Counted from the first letter of the stretch, positions 1 through 11,339 are shown. The stretch is 64,000 bases of DNA from Tamarix chinensis (GCA_030549775.1 CM060176.1:102400254-102464253), one strand, 5' to 3'. The notes: generated by a model from the sequence alone, not told the origin. Numbers and translations: made by a program.

Positions 1-2269
1 GTTGTTCTGTATACTCCCAACTAGATTGTTCCCTTCTAGTGGAGTTCCTTGGTCGACCCCTGTGTTGCCGTACTTGTGGCTCGTCGAAAGGTGTTCTCTG
101 GGGAACTGCAATATTAAATATCTCTCTAGCCAACTGATTCTGTATTTCTGGTGGCTGGCGCATAACAGATTCCATCGAAATATGGAGCAAGTGAGATGCG
201 ACATCAATTGGTTCTTGGGGTCTCGGTGGAGTAATGGGTCCATCTATGTCGAGTTTCTTCCAAAACGGATGAATAGCCGACAGGGGGATTGACATGTAGT
301 TATGAATGTATGTTTTAATTTCATGCGTACACGGTATCCCGTGCGTACGACGCATGTAACATCCGCATAAATCATCATTCCCACTTACATGCTCAAGTCT
401 CTGACACTCGTTCTTCACCAACTCCATTGCATATAAAGAAACATGACCCCTCATATTGGCATAAAGATCACTTGTAGCAAAATGAGGAGTGTTGAACCGA
501 GACCTCTCAAGCGATGCTTTTATCTCATCATGTTGTAATTCGAGGAACGTGTGCATTTGTTTGTGGACTGTATTGAAGCTGCCCCGTGATGTCTCCAGGA
601 ATCTTTTTAAAGATCCATGAGCTCCTTCAACCCTGTTCGTTACAAAAATTTATTTACTTAACTTTATCAACATAAAATAAGCTCAATCAGCTATCACGGT
701 TGCAAGAAAATATAAATCATACCTATTCGTTGTAAGTTGATGGATATGAAACACGTCACCAAAGAATGCTGCAACAATTTTATGTTTGTAGGGTTGTAGC
801 CAATTCGTCTTGAGATACGAAATTAGACTGGGCATGCTTCTGTAATCTTCCTCTATTGACAACAATCGTGCCTCATATGTTTCTTCGTCCGTGACATCTA
901 TCAAATTTTTCCATCGTGACATAAAACCACGTGCGAACGATGAACGACCATAAAGTTTCTTACATTTTTCCTCGACATTCTTATTCACATGAAATCTGCA
1001 TAATAAATGTTTTGAAGTAGGAAAAATATGTTCCACAGCTGAAATTAGAGCAAGTTCTCGGTCGGTAATAATGGTGGTTGGAAGCATATATGGATCCATT
1101 AAGGTCTTTAATCTCTCAAGCACCCATAAATAATTTTCCTCCTTCTCAGATGACATGTATGCACATGCAACGTTGAAATTCAATTGTGTTGGTGTTAAGC
1201 CAATAACTTCAAGTAAGGGCATTCCGTATCTATTTGTCTTATACGTGCAATCCATTTGTAAAACAAAAGGAAATGCACGTAAAATATTAACAGATACGGG
1301 ATGTGCGAACAGATGCTCACTTATTACGTTTGATTGAGGCTCACTTCGATGCCACTGAAAATAATTATTCTCAACCAACATACTCATGACATGCTGTAAC
1401 ATTGTTTGACCATCCATTTCTTCGGACCTAAGCTTCTGTCGAGCATTATAAATATGCCTCCTCATACTCACATTACCTTCAAATTGTTTTTGAAGAAGTG
1501 GTATGATTTGTCGTGGCTTCACGTTAGCTGTAATAAGTTCATCAACAAATTGAACTTCATTTTCTGTTAACTTACCAAGAACAGCATGGCCTTGCTCATA
1601 ATTAGCCAATTCGTGATTGTGTGTCCCGTTCTTAACTACCACTTGTCATCCACCATTATTATTTTCAACACCAATAATAAAAAAAGGACAATCGGTTTTT
1701 TTTGAACAAGTATTACGTGCACCTTCGGTATCTGTTGGTCTAGTACGGACGTACGTACCACTTCGTTCACATCTTATCGAGACTCTACCCGCCCCTATAC
1801 CATTTCCTTTTCTAGAACCTTTGATGATCAAAATCATCTTATGAGTTCTACCCATTTTCTTAACCCATGTCACAAGTTCATCCCGATCCGAAAATATTTC
1901 ATCTGTTACAAAAAATCTCTGATAATTTTCACTCGTAAAAGATGTATTCCCCATGTCCTGAAAAAAAGAGTTTACCATAATAATATAATAACAAAAAACT
2001 ATAAATTTCATGTAACTAATTTTTTCGCCACAATTTACAATACTTAAAAAATAATATTTTACCTGTTCGTTGAAGTTGTAATTAATATTGGGAGAATGCA
2101 TTTGCGTATCTTCTGCATATCCATAGCTTCTCGGTATTGTAAATCTATCATCGTAATACGATGGGGTTCTGACCCCATCTTCGTAGCTCATCGGACTTCC
2201 GAAATCATCGTACCCTATCGAAGTTTCAAACTCTTCGTAGTTTGAAGAACTTCCAAATTCATTATTCAT
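1..2269 (-). pseudogene. Mutator-like (MULE / FAR1-like) transposase gene, one internal stop, 3' end outside window
   Basis: Reading on the minus strand, an acidic N-terminal part is followed by a FAR1-type DNA-binding region, a MULE DDE transposase core and a SWIM zinc finger. Visible core residues are Asp in MDCTYK (codon 1250-1252), Asp in TDREL (1061-1063), the CRFH motif, and Glu in NRVEGAH (626-628). The SWIM ligands CxC and CxH lie at 359-367 and 320-334. Two introns fit GT-AG rules: 1958-2062 (105 nt) and 633-722 (90 nt; splicing restores the Arg codon before VEGAH). A TGA at 1646-1648 replaces what is normally the conserved Trp before the GTHNH motif; the frame is otherwise open on both sides. 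Such genes either move MULEs or are domesticated as FAR1-type regulators. The stop makes this copy probably non-functional, unless it is a sequencing error or polymorphism. Confidence 0.88.
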
Positions 2270-2560
2270 TGTGAGTGTTTGACAAATATTGAAAAATTAT
2301 ATCTCAACCTTCAACTAACAAAGTTTCTGCAGAATAGAAATATTGAGTTGAAGAATACGATCGGGTAAGCTGTTCCTTTATATACAAGGCTTCATGTTCC
2401 TATCCCTGACGAGCTTAACATACCATCGTACAATTATTTTACTTACAAAGATATGCAACAGTAAAATTATTCTACGTACCGTCCTACAATACTATTTGCA
2501 GAAGCCACAGACATTTACTATCCCTGCTAGCAACCTTCGATTCATTGTATATGATCGGCC
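2270..2560. other. Upstream flank of the MULE transposase gene
   Basis: AT-rich sequence directly upstream of the transposase start codon at 2269. It should hold the promoter and 5' leader. I see no convincing TATA box position or terminal inverted repeat here. Confidence 0.3.
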
Positions 2561-3239
2561 AAACTTGCCGAAACACCAACAGTACGCGTTACTGAAACAC
2601 CAACAATAATATGATTCATTGTCAGGTAAGATTATTTTGTCAGAAGTACGCGTTACTTTTACTGTGTACAATCTTTGAATCAGCGTTTTTGTTATTTGGA
2701 AAACAAAATTTTACTCCATAGAAAATATATTTTATCCTTATCTTATATTTTTTTAATTATAAATATATTAATTTAATTTTGTATCAAATATTTATATAAA
2801 TTATGATTTTTTTAATTATAAATAATAATTATTTACAAACTTTTCGGCCGAAATTAAAAAAAAAAATAATAATAATTGGTGAATCGACAGATATTACAGA
2901 TGGAATGGTCTGGTTTCGGTAAAAATTGTCGATGCACTGGCGCCGAAAAAAAAAATTTTGGTGCATCGGTAGTGTTTGCCGAAACACCAACAGTACGGTA
3001 TGACTATTTTGTCAGAATTACGTGCGTACAGAATCAGCGTTTTTGTTATTTGGAAAACAAAATTTTACTCCATAGAAAATATATTTTATCCTTATCTTAT
3101 ATTTTTTTAATTATAAATATATTAATTTAATTTTGTATCAAATATTTATATAAATTCCGATTTTTTTAATTATAAATAATAATTATTTACAAACTTTTTT
3201 CGACCGAAATTAAAATAAAATAATAATAATTGGTGAACC
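2560..3239. repeat. Two direct copies of a ~354-bp repeat upstream of the MULE gene
   Basis: The stretch starting GCCGAAACACCAACAGTACG near 2567 recurs near 2987. The stretch starting CAGCGTTTTTGTTATTTGG at 2681 recurs at 3035, giving a period of 354 bp. The copies differ by only a few substitutions and end in a TTCGGCCGAAATT-like motif followed by an A/TAA-rich run. The second copy runs directly into the short tandem array at 3241. The repeats may belong to the long terminal region of the neighbouring MULE, which I infer from position only. Confidence 0.85.
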
Positions 3240-3240
3240 G

Positions 3241-3400
3241 GGCCGGTTTCGGCAAAAATTGCCGATCCCCCTGGCCGGTTTCGGCAAAAATTGCCGATCC
3301 CCTGGCTCGGTTTCGGCAAAAATTGCCGATCCCCTGGCCCGGTTTCGGCAAAAATTGCCGATCCCCTGGGCTGGTTTCGGTACAAATTGCCGAATATATC
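3241..3400. repeat. Five tandem 31-33-bp units, each carrying a perfect palindrome
   Basis: Units begin at 3241, 3273, 3304, 3336 and 3368. The first four contain TCGGCAAAAATTGCCGA, a 7-bp inverted repeat around AAA, followed by TCCCCTGG. The fifth is diverged (TCGGTACAAATTGCCGA). Looser versions of the same module occur on either side, at about 2550-2580, 2915-2990 and 3480-3590, so the array is the most regular part of a larger field. No coding role is apparent: the open frames across it are made of the repeat itself. Confidence 0.93.
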
Positions 3401-3617
3401 GGCCGAAATAAAAAATATATATGCTGCAATATGTTTCGGCCGAAATTGAAAAAAAAAAATTATATTTTTTTTTTGGTGCATCGGCAGTGTTTGCCGATGT
3501 CTTGGCCTGCTTTCGGCAATAAGTACCGATGGTCAGGGCCATTTTCGGCAAAAAATGCCGATGAAAAGGTTACTTTCGGTATCTGTTTTCCGCCGAGTAA
3601 AAATGCGTTTTCCGTAT

Positions 3618-3785
3618 AACAATATCCCAGAAGCATCAAAGCCGTGTTCTAGTAACTTTCCTGCCGATGGGAGTGGAAACTCCGGTGCAAGTGAAAGTGA
3701 TGACCAAGGTACCAAGGAAGATTGCTCCGCAACTACAGTAAAGAAAAAGCATCCACAGTGTCGGTGGAAATGCAGGCCAATGTAA
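3618..3785 (+). other. Short reading frame conserved between the two duplicated copies
   Basis: The frame encodes a Ser/Asp/Lys-rich stretch ending in a basic Cys-containing tail (KKKHPQCRWKCRPM, then a stop). The same frame is open in copy A2 at 22406-22566, where the single length difference is a whole codon, and it ends at the same stop. I do not recognise the protein. It could be a captured or residual exon, or chance conservation in a young duplication. The start codon lies in non-homologous sequence in the two copies, so no start is claimed. Confidence 0.3.
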
Positions 3786-4360
3786 AAATATATATATATA
3801 TATATATATATTAATAACGAGTATGCCTGAGCCATGCACGATATGGAACGCGATATAAGTGTATGATTTAATTTATAAGCCTTTGTATCAGCGATATCTA
3901 AATTAATAATCTACATTTATTATTTAATAAAAAATATAATTGGTATATTTAGTCTAAATTTTCAAAGCACTATAAATATCATTTTTACTGTGTATGATTA
4001 ATAAGCATTATTTATCAACAACTATCATATTTTTCTGCATGGATTTAAAATAATAATATTATTTGTAAATAAATAGAAAAGGTATATGAGTAAATAAATA
4101 ACCATAAAATGACAAAAGCACAATGTTCAAAATAAAGCATAGAAAATAATGGTTGTAAACTTTTACAAAATTAAGAAAATTATCTTCTTTATCCTCTCTA
4201 AATTGAAACAATAACACAAATTTAATTTTGAGATTAGAAAAATATCGCTATACAAATATAGGTATATGATATTATCAGTAAGCAATTATCATAAACGGTT
4301 GTCTTCTTTATTTCTTAGTTAAAAATAAATATAAAATGATACCCATATAAAATAATACTC

Positions 4361-4416
<56 letters not shown>
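4361..4416. repeat. (AT)n(AG)n microsatellite
   Basis: About ten AT repeats followed by about seventeen AG repeats. Copy A2 has only a short AT run at the equivalent place (about 23096-23109), so the AG tract expanded after the duplication or was lost there. Confidence 0.95.
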
Positions 4417-4418
<2 letters not shown>

Positions 4419-5446
4419 AATTTTCATAAATAAATAAAAATATCCATCAATGATAGATTATTGAGACAAAAGAATTAGACAATCAACCTGAAAATGAATT
4501 CAACAAATATTATCATGAGTATCAATTGTTTCTCTCCAAAACACAAATAATTACTATAATAATTTTCTTTTAAATTAATAATATGACCAAAAAAATTTAC
4601 TTAACCTTACCTTCATTGCTCTTTCTAAGGCATGTACCTTGCATAATTGAACCCCATAAATAAATAAATAAATTAGACTTTTACTCTATTAAAAAACAAT
4701 ATTTGCAATTTGTGGAGGAAAAATGAAGTATGAACAGAAGCTGTCGGTTTATTTTATCAACTACCATATACTCCGAACCTTAGGGCTATCGAGTAATTGA
4801 TAAATTATAAACTTCAATCAAACTCATAATAATAATAATAAAACCATCAAATTCAAGTTGTAAAAGCCTTACTCTATTAATTAAGATCTGTCGAGATTTA
4901 AAAACGCCGAATAAATTTATTATAGTTCTGGTCATTTTTTTTATCTAAAATTTGATTTGATTTGAAGCAATAATGTGTCTAAAATATTTATAATATTTAT
5001 TTGACATATTTTATTTATATTTAAAGTAATAATAGCATTTGGTAATATTTCTGATCTAAAATAAAGTTATATATATTAATAATTTTGGATATACTTGATT
5101 TTAATAAAATATATTTTTATAATATATTTTTCGGCCAAAGAAGTTTTACATGTGGGCCGCTCCACGAACGTTGTCGTTTCATTTGTTGGGCAAGGGGTTT
5201 GCTTTCTGCACCGTTTCAGTACGCATATGGTAGAAGCACCAATCACTGGAAGGTAAGAGATTTGTAAAGATTGCAAAGGTTTAGCCAAAGTTGCTGGGCC
5301 CACTCACCGAAAGGCATTTGTATCTTGCAAGTGGAAACTCCATGCAACTACAGTAAAGAGAGAGGAAGAGCACCCTAGGTGGAAAGAAGAGGGATGCGTC
5401 TACGGTGACCGACATGAAAATGCTGTGCGGGCCATTGGATAATCAG

Positions 5447-6367
5447 TAGGGCTGTGCAAAAAATCCGTAATCCGAAAATATGATTCGATATTTAAAAAAT
5501 TCGATCCGAGTTTTAGGATATTCGATCCGGGTTTTAAAAATCGGAGCGAATATCCGATTCGGTCAAAATTAAAAATTTTCGGAGCGAATATCCGATCCGA
5601 TTAAAATATCCGGTATATAACAAAAATATTTTTTAAAAATAAAATATATAAATATTTTTTGATTAAATAAATTATATATATAACTATTTAATCCGAAAAT
5701 TATGAATTTGTGGACTTTAGATTATTGTTGTATTTGTGTTATGGGCTATGGACTTTGGATTATTGTTGAATTGTTGTATTTGTTATGGACTTTGGATTTT
5801 TAGAATTTATTTTAATTTAATTCTACCAGGTTAAAATATCTACATTTGGATATTTTAATGCAAATATTTGGATTATTGTTGATTTGTTGTATTTATTATG
5901 GACTTTGGATTTTTAGAATTTATTTTAATTTAATTCTACCAGGTTAAAATATCCACATTTAGATATTTCAATGCGCATATTTGAATTATTGTTGATTTAT
6001 TGTATTTGTTATGGACTTTGAATTTTTGAATTTATATTAATTTAATTCTAACAGGTTAAAATATCCACATATGGATATTTCAATACGGATGTTTGGGTAT
6101 CGGATATCGGATATCCGAATTTAAATTATCAATTTTTCGGATATCCGGTCATAAACAAGACTTTTTTGTTGAAAAATAAATATTTTTCGGATAATCGGAT
6201 ATACCGGATATATCCAATATCCGTAATCGATTTTTCGGATATCCGACTATTCGGATATCACTATTAATGGATATGGATACGGATATAGGTTACTAAATAT
6301 CCGATCGGATCGAATATCCGAAAAAAAAATCCAACCGAATACGAATATCCGGTTTTACACGGCCCTA
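5447..6367. mobile_element. hAT-type non-autonomous element (921 bp), 8-bp TSD ATAATCAG
   Basis: Ends are TAGGGCTGTGCAAAA and, read inward from the right, TAGGGCCGTGTAAAA. Perfect 8-bp direct repeats ATAATCAG flank it (5439-5446 and 6368-6375). The homologous site in copy A2 (about 24168-24176) has one copy of this octamer and no element, an empty site inside the same window. Subterminal parts are rich in GGATAT/ATATCC motifs. The centre holds three tandem 113-123-bp units (about 5755-6110). There is no coding capacity. TAGGG termini and an 8-bp duplication are typical of plant hAT elements. Confidence 0.93.
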
Positions 6368-6854
6368 ATAATCAGAGCACATGCATGGCACCCCAAATAT
6401 GAGTACGATTATATTTATAATCTGTGCCGTCTGCGTCTGCCCGGCTCACTTCACTCTCATTTGAAGGGAGAGAAAGGTGAGCGGTCCGGCCGGTCCCGTC
6501 CATTGAAAAAGTTAGGGCGCACATGTCTTGTCCACTTGCTTTATTTTATTGATAATGATTGATGAGCGGTATCAAACGATTAGTAATATTGTTTGTGTTA
6601 TTTTTTTAATTAACCAATTTATTTTTTAAAATAAAGGAGCAATGGCAATAAAAGAAAGTTAATTTTTTTTGTGCTCATATTAGTTACATATTATATAAGT
6701 ATTTATTGTTATGTTGAAATATATTCTATTCGTATTTTTGTTATAATATTTATATAATATTAAAATATATTTTATTAGTTTTATATGTTTTATTGGTTTT
6801 ATATATTTTATTAACTATTGCTTTTGTAATTATATGTTTTATTAGTTTTATATA

Positions 6855-7783
6855 ACCTATCGGTACAATGGTACTGAGTAAACCCACTACACAAGACTAA
6901 TAATACAAATGTCACATGAAATATATAAAAAGTGTCACGAGTGAAACATGGCATAAACACATCGAAACATATATACAAGGACAAGGAATAAATATATTGA
7001 ATCATACATGCAATAACAAATAAGATAACATGTCACAACACATATATTACCAAGGCACATTTTCATCTACCATTATACGTAATCATTATATGAACTTAAT
7101 GACTATAACATACCAAAGGGTGTTCCACGAAGGGAAAACATTGAGCCAATCTTAACTAATTTCCATAACAATCACATTATATTTTACAATTTCAATAACC
7201 ATACCAATGAATTCCATAATGATGTACTCTAACTACAAGTGCACGATGTCAGAGTAGCATGTAAGGTCGATTCCACAGGGACTAGAGAGTGAACACCAAA
7301 AAGGTGATCAGACTTCTATATGTTTCGACCACCAAATAGTTGATTAATTTAGTTGCCCTAACTTCTAGTGTACGGTGTCAAAGTAGCATACAAGGTCGAT
7401 ATTACAAGGACTAGAGAGTGAACACCAAAATGGTGATCAGACTTCTCTATATTTAGACCATGAAATAGTTGATTAATTAAATTATTCTAAAATTATGAAA
7501 TTTGTGACAAAAAGGAAACACTCAAAACATAAAAATTCAAAACGATAAAAATTATGCTATAAAAGACGGCGACTAAGCTTTCGGTTAAATTCTTCAATTT
7601 AAGATATGCTAAATAATCATACAGATCCTAACACAAAATGTATGCTTAGTGTGCCAACAGAGATAATTATCACTACGCTTTCTTAAGTCACAACAACATT
7701 TTGTCAATTACAAGTCCAAATATCTCTAATCTAGATTTATATAATTATTAAAGCAATAAATTTAATTATTCTCTTTTATTTTT
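6855..7783 (+). repeat. Truncated fragment of the long-LTR family (partner at 26462-27388)
   Basis: From GTACAATGGTACTGAGTAAACCC to the AATTTAATTATTC stretch near 7770, this segment matches 26462-27388 inside the LTR at 26037-31083. Inside it two diverged ~135-bp units follow each other (about 7222-7355 and 7356-7490), each with a GTCAAAGTAGCATG...AAGGTCGAT...GGACTAGAGAGTG core. No LTR ends are present. Its right edge abuts the last LRR-coding remnant of the CNL pseudogene, so it probably replaced or displaced the gene's 3' end. Confidence 0.8.
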
Positions 7784-7784
7784 G

Positions 7785-9425
7785 AGATATGGTAACTGCC
7801 CAAGTGTTGGCAGATTCTCGTAACTCTTGAAATTCCAAAGAATTAAGTAAACCAAATTGTTCAATGATGCCTCATTACCCATCACATAAAAAACTGTCAT
7901 CCTTTTCAGCCACGGAGAAAATATCTTCCCCTCATAACCACTCACTACAAGTCATTTCAAATTTAAGTGCGGTCGAAGGCCATCCAACACGTCTTTATCG
8001 GTGGAGCTGTCTTTCACTCTTTCGACGTTACTAGACATTCCAATACCATTTTCACCGGCCCACTGCAGCTCCAAATAAACAATTGCTATTTTCCACCATG
8101 CTTGCTTTCACCGCAGCATCCTTGCTCGCCACAAATTCAAGACCTTTGATACTTAAATCTCCCCTCACGTCATGTAGGCATCTTAGCTCATCAATTGTAC
8201 AACCTCTAGATTCTTGCGATGATAGCCTTGGTAATGTCTGCAGATGAGTCAAATATTTCATTCCAGCAAGCATTTCCATATAGTTATATGTAGGAAGATG
8301 CCTCAAATTAACTAATTTACTCATTCCTTCAGGAAATTTGTGGAGCTGAAAACATCTATTAAGTTGCAGTGTTTGTAAATTATACAACTTTGTGATGGAA
8401 TTAGGCAGTGAATCGATATAATTACGTGATAGATCGAGATATCGATAGTGTTTCACATGCTCAATTGATGTGGGGATCTCCCTCAAACCAATATCAGATA
8501 ACTTCAATGCTCACAAGTTGCTACCATTTAACAATAAATTATTAGTTATACTAATCTATGAGTGCACAGTGTGCAACTTGTCCAGCTCTCTATTCGCTAA
8601 AGATTCATAATTTTATTCCAAATTATCATGCAGCAATGCTAAATGTTGAAAATTAGAAGCCTCATCCATCTTATTTTCTTCTTTCCAACTCAAGCAATCG
8701 CTTTGGGAAACAAACAATGCCATGTCGTGCACAAGGCTGTGCATTTTACAATTCATGTCCATACCAAGGTCATCATGTTCATCTTCCAATAATAAAAGGA
8801 ACGAGTTGTTCACCAACATATTAAAATATTCTTCCCTGATGTCTTCTGCTAATTTGTTTCTTCCTAGCACAGGAAGGGAACCTTGAGCAAGCCAAAGCCT
8901 TATTAGATCATTTTTACTCATGACAGCATCCTTGGGGAAAATTGCACAATAGCTAAAACACTGCTTCACAGGAGATGGTAAATAATAGAAACTCAGCAGC
9001 AATGAGGGTAAAATGCTGAACTCGTCATATGGTAGTTCCCATATTTCACTTTGTTCAATCGATTTCCATGCATGTGCATTCTTTTTTGACCTTAGTAATC
9101 CTCCTAGCATTTTAATAGCCAAAGGGACGCCCTTGCACTTTTCAAGAATTCTCCTGCCAATAGCCACCAAATCAAAAGTGTCAATGGTTGGCTTATTCTT
9201 AAGCACAATATGCTCAAACAAGGTCCAACTTTCTTCTTTTGATAATTTTTGCAGTTTGTGGACTGCTCAAGCTTGCACAGTCTCCACAACTTTAAGGTCA
9301 TGAGTTGTATGGAAGTCGATGATGTTGCCTTTAAGCTTGAATCTGCTCCTGACATCCAACTTCTTTCGGAGTTCCTCATATCTATACTCATCAAGTACAT
9401 CCTCTACATAATATGCCACATCCAT
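7785..9425 (-). pseudogene. CNL disease-resistance gene remnant, 3' part (Rx_N end, ARC2, LRR)
   Basis: Three open stretches (9425-9270, 9221-8616, 8507-8055) share one reading frame, separated only by stop codons. In order they give the end of the Rx_N coiled coil (DVAYYVEDVLDEY), an RNBS-B-like TTHDLKVVE, GVPLAIK, the RNBS-D motif CFSYCAIFPKD, an MHD-type motif MHSLVHD, and leucine-rich repeats. After a frameshift near 8065 the LRR coding continues (GLRPHLNLK, FSPWLKR, LPTLGQLPYLK) to about 7785. The P-loop, RNBS-A and kinase-2 are missing: Rx_N joins RNBS-B near 9315. The family acts as an intracellular nucleotide-dependent immune receptor. Without a P-loop and with several stops this copy cannot do so. 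The 5' end of the gene lies beyond the CACTA insertion. Confidence 0.93.
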
Positions 9426-9449
9426 CACTACAAAATATATAGTCAAACA

Positions 9450-9910
9450 GGGCAATATTATTTACCCTATTAGATAAAAATATTGTCCTATTAGTTTAAT
9501 GGGAGATAAAATTGCCCTAAAATTGCCCTATTATTTGCGTCCTATTAGGATTATAAGGGTAAAATTTTCTATGACCCTATTTGTTTTCACTCTAAGGGGG
9601 AAATTGTAATTACCTTATTTGATTATTGTCAACAAGGGCAATATTATCACCTTATTTGAGTTGAAGCTAGTAGGGGAACGTTTAAAATATTTCCATATTT
9701 AAATTACCTATTAGGATAAAAATATTGCCCTATTTAGCTTACCTATTAGGGCGAAAACATTACTCTATCCAAATTACCTGTTAAGGTGAAAATATTATCC
9801 TATTTAACTTACCTATTAGGGCGAAAATATTACCCTATTTGAGTTACCTATTAAGGTAAAAATATTACCCTATTTGACTGTCTATTAGAATAACAATATT
9901 GCCCTATTTA
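9450..9910. repeat. Left subterminal repeats of the CACTA element
   Basis: About ten diverged units of roughly 35-45 bp built on the pattern CTATTAGGGCGAAAATATTACCC... and TATTTRAvTTAC spacers. Subterminal repeats of this type bind the TnpA protein in CACTA elements. The right end (21215-21500) has a more decayed set in the opposite sense. Confidence 0.85.
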
Positions 9911-10149
9911 ATTCCCTAAACAATTTTCCTATTTTATTCTAATAATTTATATGCATATTATAATCTAGAGTAATAAAGTTTTGCATAATCAATTTGACAT
10001 GAGAAAAAAGATTCGATATTGAACATTAAAAAATAGATATAATACATTAAGCAACAATATATATGAATAAATAGTTTTCATATAGTAATATCTAATCAAA
10101 TAAGGTTAAACTACAAATGTTGACTATGGTATTATAACAAAATACATCC

Positions 10150-10953
10150 AAGAGAGATAATTTTGGTTCGGGTTTTAGTTCGATCTCTAGTCCCACTTTA
10201 AAAAGTATTTGGCCCTAAAAGGAATTTCAATAAAATCTGAATTCTTTCGTCTCTGTTAGATTTTGGATCCATGCACACCGTAGCATCCAAAACTCTATCC
10301 ATCATAGCGTAGCCGAACGGATCAACCACCTTATCGATGAACAATCTTCCTTAAAATCCTGATTAGGGATAACAATTTTTTCCGCGGGTTCGAGACCTCG
10401 TCGGGGATTCCCCGTTCGGGTTTGGGTTCGGGGAGAGAATTCGGGGATTGGGTTTGGGTTTGGAAATTCTTAACAGAAATTTTTTTGGGGATGGGTTTGT
10501 GGTCCCCATCCCCGAACCCGCCCCAAAAATTTTTTATATATATAATATAATTTTTTTATAGAATATAAATTAAAAATATAATATAAAAAAATAGTTTGAG
10601 GATTGGGGATGGGATCGGAGATCGGGTATAAAGTTGGGTTTCGGGGATCGGGTCTAGTTTTAAGAACGAAAAATAAATTGGGGATGAAAAATAGATCGGG
10701 GATCGGGTCGGGTTCGGGGATTATTTTTCTTATTAGGTTCGGGGATAGGGAAGGGGTCCCCATCCCCGACCCGCCCCATTGCCATCCCTAATCCTGATCA
10801 AGCCAGCGTAAATCTCCATACGATACAGTTGCTGCAGCCCACCTTTCAATTTCAGTTGAGATGACACGATCCTTCATAAAAACATCACCAAACACCTTAT
10901 CTACAATCTCATGTAGCTACTTCATTAGTTCAAGCAAAAATTAATTAACCAGT
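10150..10953 (-). other. Gene-like sequence inside the CACTA element, downstream part (MITE excluded)
   Basis: After removing the MITE at 10364-10790, the minus strand keeps coding-like stretches such as MKDRVISTEIERWAAATVS and, in a second frame, DKVVDPFGYAMMDRVLDA. The second one faintly resembles the end of a protein kinase domain, but this is too weak to name. It may be the continuation of the gene fragment at 18803-20170, from which the hAT element now separates it. I do not identify the protein. Confidence 0.3.
10364..10790. mobile_element. hAT-type MITE (427 bp), 8-bp TSD ATCCTGAT
   Basis: Termini are TAGGGATAACAAT and, inward from the right, TAGGGATGGCAAT. Perfect octamers ATCCTGAT flank it (10356-10363 and 10791-10798). 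Both arms are rich in GGGGATGGG/CCCCGA motifs and fold into a long imperfect hairpin. It sits in gene-like sequence within the CACTA element. No coding capacity. Confidence 0.93.
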
Positions 10954-10974
10954 GACACCATTAGAGGTGGCAAA

Positions 10975-11335
10975 CGGGTCATTTGGGTCGGGTTGATATG
11001 GGTCGGGTCAACTTTTATTAATTATACAATCGAGTCGGGTCTAGGTTATGGTCGGGTGTAATTTGGTTCGGGTTTTTTTTTAGGTTATGTTGCTTTGGGT
11101 CGGGTTCGGGTTCGATTCGGGTTAATTGACGGGTCGGGTGTGATTTGGCTCGGGTCGATGCTAGGTTCTTCGGATTTCTTAGGTTGGGTCTATTTTGGGT
11201 TTGACTCGGGTCTATAGAATTTGGGTTAGGTTTGGGTTCGGATCACTATATGGGTCGGATGTGAATCTGATCAACTAAGTGTCAGATCTATTGAGTTTTT
11301 CGAATTCGGGTCTATTTTAGGTCTATAGATTTTAG
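10975..11335. repeat. Left GGGTCGGG-type subterminal array of the hAT element
   Basis: Many short, loosely spaced copies of GGGTCGGGTT, GGTTCGGGTT and GGGTCTA. The counterpart near the right end is at 18430-18770. Subterminal hexamer-type motifs are the usual hAT transposase binding sites. Confidence 0.8.
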
Positions 11336-11339
11336 GTCA

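Larger units (their letters stand above)
3612..6830. repeat. Segmental duplication, copy A1 (partner at 22400-24945)
   Basis: From AGAAGCATCAAAGCCGTG (about 3618) onward this region matches 22407 onward nearly colinearly, including AT-rich intergenic stretches and a downstream block (5130-5440 against 23816-24180). The match ends about 6827 (24944 in the partner). The left end stops abruptly against the MULE-side repeats, whereas the partner continues into the CNL promoter side, so this copy is truncated there. A1 also carries a MITE (5447-6367) absent from the partner. A1 lies downstream and A2 upstream of the same CNL remnant, which suggests a tandem [segment + CNL] cluster. Confidence 0.85.

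Noticed and set aside
3170..3619. Several overlapping open frames of 80-129 codons on both strands
   Set aside because: They are translations of the palindromic tandem repeat, open in many frames because the unit length and composition allow it.
7222..7490. Primer-binding-site or tRNA-like reading of the GGTCGATTCCACAGGGACTAG core
   Set aside because: It occurs as paired diverged units inside LTR-derived sequence, with no adjacent LTR end or tRNA fold.
10470..10791. Pro/Asp-rich and Gly-rich open frames
   Set aside because: They lie in the low-complexity arms of the MITE at 10364-10790.
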